A stretch of DNA of 10,017 nucleotides from an uncultured Megasphaera sp. (GTDB lineage: Bacteria; Bacillota; Negativicutes; Veillonellales; Megasphaeraceae), in assembly GCA_902464195.1 (NCBI GenBank), contig CABQJB010000063.1, forward strand, positions 1 to 10,017. The letters run 5' to 3'. Positions 5,964 to 10,017 of the stretch are shown here, piece after piece. The stretch's first letter is position 1, and each line of letters opens with the position of its first letter. The translations under genes were made by a program, and so were the position numbers. The notes beneath the pieces were generated by a model. It worked only from the letters and a program-made list of their open reading frames with translations. It made no database searches and had not been told where the DNA came from.

Positions 5964-6761
5964 TTACCCCTTATAATTTTCCGGATAGATGGTGATATCG
6001 TAGTGGTTCTTGTCCCATTCGTGGGTAATCTGATGCTTGTACGGCGACAGGGCGTTGATGAGGACGTCATAAGCCTTGGTGCCCTGGTAGATGCCGTCGT
6101 CGGAGATGTCGACTTTATAGCCATTTTCATGGGAATAGAGGCCGCTGGCATGGTAGCCGCTTTCGGCCCCGCCGGTGATGACGAAAGAAATGCCGGCCTG
6201 ACGGGCTTCGGTATTCAGCCGGTCCAGGAAGGCGATAGTCGAGCTCTGGAAATGGGCCGTATCGGTCGTCCAGTTGCTGTCCCACGGCGTATCCATGCCT
6301 TCTGTGCTGCTCCACTTGCGCAGGTTGCTCTTGCCGAAATCGCGGCGGTATGCATAGGCATTGGCGACAGCTGCATCATAAGAGTCATGCTGATACTGGT
6401 ATTGGTACTGGTCTTCATATTTCTGGCGGTTCCAGGCCGTGACCGGTGTTGCCATGTGCTGCGATTCTGCATAGTGGTACTTGACCGTATCCGGCGTAAT
6501 CGTGCCGGGATTATCAATATTGGCAAAAGCCGATGCCGGGATCAGGGCGTGGACGCGGTCCCGAAGGCGGTCACCGATTTTGTCAGAATTATTCGTTGTG
6601 ACAGTGTTCGTTTTCTTCTTGGCTTTGTCTTGTTCTTGGACCTGTGCCATAACGGCTACGGCTGGAGATACCGTTTCCGATTCCTTGACCTGTGCTGCCG
6701 AAGCAGTGACAGTTCCCATAAGACAGCAAAGAAACAGGATTGCGATGATAGACTTCTTCAT
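5964..6761 (-). CDS. Exported M15-like (VanY/D-Ala-D-Ala carboxypeptidase-type) metallopeptidase
   Basis: A 265-residue protein with a clear Sec signal peptide: MKKS, hydrophobic core, then ASAA before residue 24, so it is exported. The C-terminal third carries SSTIAFLDRL, VITGGAESGYHASGLYSHENGYKVDI and, near the end, HEWDKNHYDITIYP. H211-x2-G-x3-D218 with H253 (or D255) fits the HxxGxxxD...H zinc-ligand layout of M15 peptidases, which trim peptidoglycan stem peptides. The middle region (about 25-170) is not recognised and holds a QYQYQYQ stretch at 118-124. A longer frame opens at 6824, but ATG 6761 has AAGGGGG (6768-6774) 6 nt upstream and gives the signal peptide at once. It has its own promoter at 6829-6857. 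The M15 assignment rests on motif layout only; another hydrolase of the Hedgehog/M15 fold is possible. Confidence 0.6.
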   Translation of the reverse strand: MKKSIIAILFLCCLMGTVTASAAQVKESETVSPAVAVMAQVQEQDKAKKKTNTVTTNNSDKIGDRLRDRVHALIPASAFANIDNPGTITPDTVKYHYAESQHMATPVTAWNRQKYEDQYQYQYQHDSYDAAVANAYAYRRDFGKSNLRKWSSTEGMDTPWDSNWTTDTAHFQSSTIAFLDRLNTEARQAGISFVITGGAESGYHASGLYSHENGYKVDISDDGIYQGTKAYDVLINALSPYKHQITHEWDKNHYDITIYPENYKG

Positions 6762-6828
6762 TGAATTCCCCCTTAAAATACTGAAATTATGTGTATGACA
6801 TTCGGTTATTTTCACGAACAACATTTCA

Positions 6829-6857
6829 ATTATAACATATTTAGGGGAATTTGAAAA
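6829..6857 (-). promoter_or_regulatory. Promoter of the M15-like gene
   Basis: On the minus strand a perfect TATAAT (6829-6834) preceded by TGT, an extended -10. A weak -35, TTTTCA (6852-6857), lies 17 bp upstream. It begins 7 bp after the TPR gene's stop codon, with no terminator between, so the M15-like gene may receive both its own and read-through transcripts. The leader is about 60 nt. Confidence 0.65.
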
Positions 6858-6863
6858 GTCCTG

Positions 6864-8036
6864 CTACGAACCCAGGAGCTGGCGCTGCTCGATTTCCTGG
6901 GCTGCCGCCTCATCCTGGTCGGCCTTCTTCGTATCGCCTAATTTGCGCCAGACCTGGCTGCGCAGTTTATATCCATCTTCATAGGGCTTGACAGCCAAAG
7001 CCTGGGTCAGGTACTGTACGGCCCGCCGATAATCGCCCTGGTCCATGGCCAGCTGTCCCAGGCTGTCATAGACGGCCAGTTTGTCGCTGTCATCTGTCGC
7101 CAGGCGGACTGATTGGTCATAGTCCTTTTTGGCCAGGTCGAAGCGCTTCAGATGGCGATAACATTCGCCGCGGTTATTGTAATCCATCGCCGTTTCCTTC
7201 AAGGCCAGGGCTCTCGTCAAGTCGGCAATGGCCAGCTCGTCCTGGCCCATCTGGGCGTAGACCAGGCCCCGTTCGGAATAGACCCGGCTGTCGTCGGGAT
7301 GGCGTTTCACGGCTTCATTGAGCAGGGCCAGGGATTGGTCGTATAGCCCGGCTTCTTCGGCGACAGAACCGGCCAGGAAGTAATCGCCGCGGTGCATGAA
7401 TTCATACATGACGCCGATACGACGACTCAAGTCGGCCATTTTCTTGTCGCCCTTCTTATCATAAATCAGGCTTTCGAGGATATAATTCTGAGGAAAGGCC
7501 GGAGCCAGCTTTTCCCCCTCTTTGACATCGTCCAGGGCCTTGTCATACGCTTCGATGGCCGTATAGGCCCGGGCCCGGTTGAAATACATCAGGCCCTGCA
7601 AGGGGTCGCCCTTTTGGCTCAAAGTCAGAGCCTTGGTATAGTCGTTGACGGCAAGCTGGTATTCTTTGCGCTGTTCATAGATGGCGCCGCGGTTGAAATA
7701 ATGGAAAGCCTTGTCCGGTTCCAGGGAAATGGCTTTATCGCAATCGGCCAGGGCTTCGTCGTTCCGTCCGAGGAGGCTGTAAATCGTGCTGCGCCGATCG
7801 TAAGCATCAGCATCATCGGGATGTTCTGTAATCTGACTGTTGACGATTTGAAGGGCTTTCTCATAATCCTTAGCCCGGACGGCCTGCAAGAGTTCACTTT
7901 CTCCATGAGTCTGTAAGGCAAGGGCCCCTTCGCCATTGCCTTTTTCCAGGGTCATATCATCAGCCAGGGACAGGCAGGGAATGGCCAAAAAGCAGGAAAC
8001 CAGCCCGGCTAAGATGCACTGTTTCAATCGGTTCAT
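6864..8036 (-). CDS. Exported tetratricopeptide-repeat (TPR) protein
   Basis: A 390-residue protein with a signal peptide (MNRLKQCILAGLVSCFLAIP, then CLSLADD) and roughly eight to nine TPR units. Units are seen near 47-76 (YEKALQIVNSQITEHPDD), 78-108, 112-142, 149-180, 226-249, 251-281, 285-313, 322-350 and a degenerate one near 355-380. TPR arrays are helical protein-binding scaffolds; no catalytic domain is present, so the partner is unknown. L12-V-S-C15 also matches a lipobox, but the hydrophobic core continues beyond Cys15, so ordinary signal peptidase cleavage after SLA at 25 seems likelier. The frame extends back to 8195, but ATG 8036 has AGGGGG (8043-8048) 6 nt upstream and begins the signal peptide. 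It is the first gene of the minus-strand block and divergent from the FNT gene. Confidence 0.9.
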   Translation of the reverse strand: MNRLKQCILAGLVSCFLAIPCLSLADDMTLEKGNGEGALALQTHGESELLQAVRAKDYEKALQIVNSQITEHPDDADAYDRRSTIYSLLGRNDEALADCDKAISLEPDKAFHYFNRGAIYEQRKEYQLAVNDYTKALTLSQKGDPLQGLMYFNRARAYTAIEAYDKALDDVKEGEKLAPAFPQNYILESLIYDKKGDKKMADLSRRIGVMYEFMHRGDYFLAGSVAEEAGLYDQSLALLNEAVKRHPDDSRVYSERGLVYAQMGQDELAIADLTRALALKETAMDYNNRGECYRHLKRFDLAKKDYDQSVRLATDDSDKLAVYDSLGQLAMDQGDYRRAVQYLTQALAVKPYEDGYKLRSQVWRKLGDTKKADQDEAAAQEIEQRQLLGS

Positions 8037-8054
8037 AAGAATCCCCCTATCTCT

Positions 8055-8082
8055 CGAATTTTGCTTTACTTTATAAAATTCG
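8055..8082. promoter_or_regulatory. Possible operator: inverted repeat over the TPR promoter -10
   Basis: CGAATTTT (8055-8062) and AAAATTCG (8075-8082) are a perfect 8-bp inverted repeat with a 12-bp spacer. The right arm overlaps the -10 box at 8070-8075. It has the size and placement of a dimeric repressor site, but no regulator gene is in the window. Confidence 0.35.
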
Positions 8083-8097
8083 ACATAGACCTGCCAA
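8070..8097 (-). promoter_or_regulatory. Promoter of the TPR gene
   Basis: On the minus strand TTGGCA (8092-8097, five of six), a 16-bp spacer, then TATAAA (8070-8075, five of six). A start near 8063 gives a leader of about 27 nt to the ATG at 8036. It is back to back with the FNT promoter. Confidence 0.58.
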
Positions 8098-8124
8098 ATT
8101 CCTGCTAAAAGACAAAAAGTAATA

Positions 8125-8133
8125 TGGTATAAT
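8125..8133 (+). promoter_or_regulatory. Extended -10 promoter element of the FNT-type gene
   Basis: TGG followed by a perfect TATAAT (8128-8133), an extended -10. No convincing -35 is seen 16-18 bp upstream. A start near 8140 gives a leader of about 23 nt that contains an A-rich stretch. Confidence 0.6.
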
Positions 8134-8150
8134 GAAGAAAAAAAACGAAC

Positions 8151-8157
8151 GAGGTGA
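8151..8157 (+). promoter_or_regulatory. Ribosome binding site that sets the TTG start of the FNT gene
   Basis: GAGGTGA is a strong Shine-Dalgarno match 5 nt before TTG at 8163-8165. The in-frame GTG at 8154 lies inside this site and has only A-rich sequence upstream, so it is an unlikely start. Confidence 0.7.
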
Positions 8158-8162
8158 GCAAT

Positions 8163-8927
8163 TTGTTTGAAAAAGAATACGAAGCATCGGCCCATGGCGC
8201 CGCTGCCAAGGTCCGCTTCCTGGAGGAAAATCCCCTGGGCTACGTCATGGTATCCCTCTTAGGCGGCGCTTATCTCGGTTTCGGCGTCCTTCTGACTTAT
8301 GCCATCGAAAGCTACCTTGGACCACAGCCATCGTCCCATATCATCATGGGCATTTCCTTCGGCGTCGCCCTCAGCCTGGTCATCATAGCCGGCGCGGAAA
8401 TGTTCACCGGCGATGCCTTCATCCTCTACAATGGCCTGCGGCGCAAGACCGTGACCGCCGGGGACGTCGTGAAACTCCTGATCGTCTGTTATCTCGGCAA
8501 CTGGCTCGGCGCCCTCATCCTGTCGGTCATCTTCTACGGCACGGGACTCGATACAGGAGCCATGGCCCAGGCCCTGACGGAGGCTGCCGCCTTGCGGATG
8601 AACCTGCCGCCGCTGGAAATCTTTTGCCGGGGCATCCTCTGCAACGTCCTCGTCTGCCTGGCCGTATGGTGTAGTTTCCGCTGTCACTCGGAAAGTGCCA
8701 AACTGATCATGATCTTTTGGTGTCTCTACGTCTTCTACACCCTCGGCTTCGGCCATTGCATCGCCAACATGACCCTCATGGACCTGGCTCTGATGGCTCC
8801 TCATCCAGATACCATCAACGTGGCTCATTATTTCTACAACTTATGCTTCGTCACGGCCGGCAACGCAGCCGGTGCCATCATCTTCGTCTCCATTCCCTAC
8901 GGCCTTGCGTCGCGGCGCCGTTCGTAA
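8163..8927 (+). CDS. Formate/nitrite transporter (FNT) family channel
   Basis: A 254-residue membrane protein of the FNT family (FocA/NirC/YrhG type), pentameric channels for small monovalent anions such as formate, nitrite or hydrosulfide. About six membrane segments are visible. AGAEMFTGD (76-84) matches the family signature. NWLGA (113-117) and FCRGILCNVLVCLAVW (154-169) are the usual inner-repeat motifs. H198 in GFGHCIANM matches the conserved pore histidine, but the common FEHS around it is FGHC here. Which anion it carries cannot be told from sequence; formate is plausible in a fermenter. The start is probably TTG 8163, set by GAGGTGA. It stands alone on the plus strand with an extended -10 at 8125-8133 and converges on the EamA gene 53 bp away, with no clear terminator between them. 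Confidence 0.92.
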   Translation: MFEKEYEASAHGAAAKVRFLEENPLGYVMVSLLGGAYLGFGVLLTYAIESYLGPQPSSHIIMGISFGVALSLVIIAGAEMFTGDAFILYNGLRRKTVTAGDVVKLLIVCYLGNWLGALILSVIFYGTGLDTGAMAQALTEAAALRMNLPPLEIFCRGILCNVLVCLAVWCSFRCHSESAKLIMIFWCLYVFYTLGFGHCIANMTLMDLALMAPHPDTINVAHYFYNLCFVTAGNAAGAIIFVSIPYGLASRRRS

Positions 8928-8980
8928 GGTCAGCCCTGTAAATTGCAGACTAAGGCCGACGCTATGATGAGGACGGAAGT

Positions 8981-9403
8981 TCAGGTGTGCAGGAAAAAGA
9001 TTCCCATCAGACATAAAATAATGCCCACAAATTGTCTGGGCAAGAGGATTTCCTTGTAAAAAAGTACCCCGATGCCTGCCAGTAACAGGGCCACGGTGAT
9101 ATTTATCATGAGTGAGGCCATACTGATTTTCCATCCTGCCCGGTATAAGAGGATGTAGCCGAATTCAACAACTACCAGGGTCACGCCCCAGGCAGCACTG
9201 GCCCAGTTCACAGTCTGCAAATCCTGCCGCAGGGAATGGCCCGTCACCAGATAAGCGGCAGCACAGAGCAGAAAACTGACCAGATACGTAAGACTCAAGG
9301 CCAGGAAGGGTGGCGCTGTGACAGACGTCGCTTTAGCCACCATATGATACCCAATATTGCCAATAACGACAATCAAAAAGGGAATCCAATATGTCAGATT
9401 CAT
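8981..9403 (-). CDS. Half-size EamA/DMT-family membrane transporter
   Basis: A 140-residue protein made almost wholly of five hydrophobic segments (about 5-25, 33-53, 68-88, 94-114 and 122-138). The last one, PRQFVGIILCLMGIFFL, is the typical end of an EamA domain. Full EamA exporters carry two such domains in about 300 residues; a single-domain form must assemble as a dimer, as proposed for other short DMT members. The substrate is unknown; metabolite or drug export is usual. ATG 9403 overlaps the GNAT stop as ATGA, and AAGGAG (9412-9417) lies 8 nt upstream inside the GNAT coding end, so the two are translationally coupled. The frame is open upstream to 9439, but that start is inside GNAT and lacks this site. 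Membrane charge residues include E80 and E118. Confidence 0.82.
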   Translation of the reverse strand: MNLTYWIPFLIVVIGNIGYHMVAKATSVTAPPFLALSLTYLVSFLLCAAAYLVTGHSLRQDLQTVNWASAAWGVTLVVVEFGYILLYRAGWKISMASLMINITVALLLAGIGVLFYKEILLPRQFVGIILCLMGIFFLHT

Positions 9404-9828
9404 GGCAACAGCTCCTTTTCCATGTGGATATGCGGGCAATATTCATCGAAATAGACGTCCCCAGACGCCGTATATCCTAATATTTCATAAAAGGGCTGTA
9501 CCCGGACCTGCGCCGAAAGGGCCAGCTTTTTGACGTGACGGCCACGCAGCCATCGTTCCGCTTCCTGTACAATCCGCTCCCCATAATGACGGCCGCGGCA
9601 GGATTTCCGCACCGCCAGTCGTCCCAAGATGAAAACATCCGGTTCGTCTGAAGGAAAGAGCCGGCAGCAGCCGACGGCCTCTCCCTTTTCATACAGCACC
9701 AAATGCCAGGCCGTCTCATCGACTTCATCAAACTCCACCTGGAACCCTTGTTCCTTCATGAAAACCGCCTCCCGGATATCCTTGGCATCCGAAGTAAGAC
9801 CTTGCTGAATACGAATTTGCATCATCAT
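9400..9828 (-). CDS. GNAT-family N-acetyltransferase (YjcF/ElaA-like)
   Basis: A protein of 140-142 residues with the GNAT fold, transferring an acetyl group from acetyl-CoA to an amine. REAVFMKEQGF (19-29) is the N-terminal motif of the YjcF/ElaA subgroup. ILGRLAVRKSCRGRHYGERI (67-86) is the acetyl-CoA loop, with RGRHYG in place of the more common RGxGxG. PFYEILGYTASGDVYFDEYCPHIHME closes the fold. The substrate is unknown. Three ATGs lie in a row (9828, 9825, 9822); the AAGGAGG at 9832-9838 is 3, 6 and 9 nt from them, so the second or third is probably used. It is the first gene of a two-gene operon with the EamA transporter. Expression must pass the hairpin and U run at 9839-9914, whose last base adjoins the ribosome site. 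Confidence 0.9.
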   Translation of the reverse strand: MMMQIRIQQGLTSDAKDIREAVFMKEQGFQVEFDEVDETAWHLVLYEKGEAVGCCRLFPSDEPDVFILGRLAVRKSCRGRHYGERIVQEAERWLRGRHVKKLALSAQVRVQPFYEILGYTASGDVYFDEYCPHIHMEKELLP

Positions 9829-9838
9829 AATCCTCCTT

Positions 9839-9914
9839 AAAAAAACAGAGGTGCCTAAGAATTATCTTATAACATGTTAACCATGCCGTACCTACGACAA
9901 TTCTCAGACACCTC
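9839..9914 (-). terminator. Leader terminator/attenuator of the GNAT-EamA operon
   Basis: Minus-strand RNA can form a 19-bp stem from 9896-9914 and 9848-9866. Sixteen pairs are Watson-Crick and the other three are G-U wobbles, so pairing is continuous in this strand's RNA only. The 29-nt loop holds a further 6-bp hairpin (GGCAUG with CAUGUU, loop GUUAA). After the stem come UG and seven U (A at 9839-9845), which run directly into AAGGAGG. This has the form of an intrinsic terminator placed ahead of the gene. No known riboswitch or T-box consensus was recognised. Confidence 0.75.
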
Positions 9915-9918
9915 AATC

Positions 9919-9938
9919 CTTCTGTCCGGTGACAGAAG
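9919..9938 (-). promoter_or_regulatory. Upstream hairpin in the GNAT-EamA leader
   Basis: A perfect 8-bp stem, CTTCTGTC and GACAGAAG, with a 4-nt loop (ACCG in the minus-strand RNA). It lies between the promoter and the long terminator stem, 4 nt from the latter, so the leader has two stacked structures. Its role is unknown. Confidence 0.55.
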
Positions 9939-9962
9939 CAGTGTATTTATGAAATTATCTGT

Positions 9963-9992
9963 ATTTTACCATAATTATGCCAACTCCGTCAA
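9963..9992 (-). promoter_or_regulatory. Promoter of the GNAT-EamA operon
   Basis: On the minus strand TTGACG (9987-9992, five of six), an 18-bp spacer, then TAAAAT (9963-9968, five of six) preceded by TGG, an extended -10. A start near 9956 gives a leader of about 130 nt, long enough to hold both hairpins. Confidence 0.62.
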
Positions 9993-10017
9993 ATTCCTTA
10001 TATTTAAACTTGTTCGG

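Noticed and set aside
5889..6764. Plus-strand open frame of 291 codons opposite the M15-like gene, with some hydrophobic stretches
   Set aside because: The minus frame has a signal peptide, a good ribosome site and a promoter. The plus frame starts within the repeat core and looks like a shadow.
8929..8960. GTCAGCC/GGCCGAC as a terminator between the FNT and EamA genes
   Set aside because: The stem is 7 bp with one mismatch or wobble, has an 18-nt loop and no T run on either strand.
9848..9914. The long inverted repeat as terminal repeats of a small mobile element (MITE)
   Set aside because: No target-site duplication was seen, the mismatches are all wobble pairs in one RNA strand, and a U run plus ribosome site follows, which fits a leader RNA better.
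9848..9914. TPP riboswitch, because CUGAGA occurs in the leader
   Set aside because: The second conserved part of the THI box (GAUCUGGAUAAUGCCAGCG type) is absent, and the downstream genes are not thiamine genes.

Overview
The window reads as chromosomal DNA from a moderately GC-rich, low-repeat bacterium of the Firmicutes, most likely a Negativicutes member such as Megasphaera or a relative. This is an inference from the protein styles (SpoVB/YtgP-like flippase, PatA-like aminotransferase, compact FNT channel), strong AAGGAGG-type ribosome binding sites, and GC-rich intergenic repeats. No database search was possible. There are no phage, plasmid, insertion-sequence, CRISPR, rRNA or tRNA features.

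Layout. A plus-strand MurJ/SpoVB-type lipid flippase (117-1667) converges on a minus-strand PLP aminotransferase (1777-2952), and a perfect two-way terminator lies between them. A co-directional minus-strand block follows, read from right to left: an exported TPR protein (8036-6864), an exported M15-like peptidase (6761-5964), a cytoplasmic serine beta-lactamase-fold hydrolase (5792-4506), and alanine racemase (4451-3249). Divergent from the TPR gene is a formate/nitrite-type channel (8163-8927), which most likely starts at TTG. A two-gene minus-strand operon, GNAT acetyltransferase then a half-size EamA transporter with an ATGA overlap, closes the window (9828-8981).

Functional theme. Several genes point to the cell wall: lipid II-type flippase, alanine racemase (D-Ala supply), M15-like peptidase, penicillin-recognising-fold hydrolase, and possibly a PatA-like (diaminopimelate branch) aminotransferase. 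The sequence gives a nested transcription plan. alr has its own near-consensus promoter inside the 3' end of the hydrolase gene. The hydrolase has no visible promoter, and a terminator hairpin sits just ahead of its ribosome binding site, so it probably depends on read-through from the M15-like gene.

Most interesting non-coding content. (1) The GNAT/EamA operon has a structured leader: a good promoter, an 8-bp hairpin, then a 19-bp stem that is fully paired only as minus-strand RNA (three G-U wobbles), followed by seven U that run directly into the Shine-Dalgarno sequence. This looks like a conditional terminator or unrecognised riboregulator. (2) A composite repeat recurs between genes: a palindromic core containing GGACGGCCCCTACG flanked by arrays of 7-bp units whose sequence differs between copies. 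These arrays sit between stop codons and terminators, so they should be transcribed as 3' UTR.
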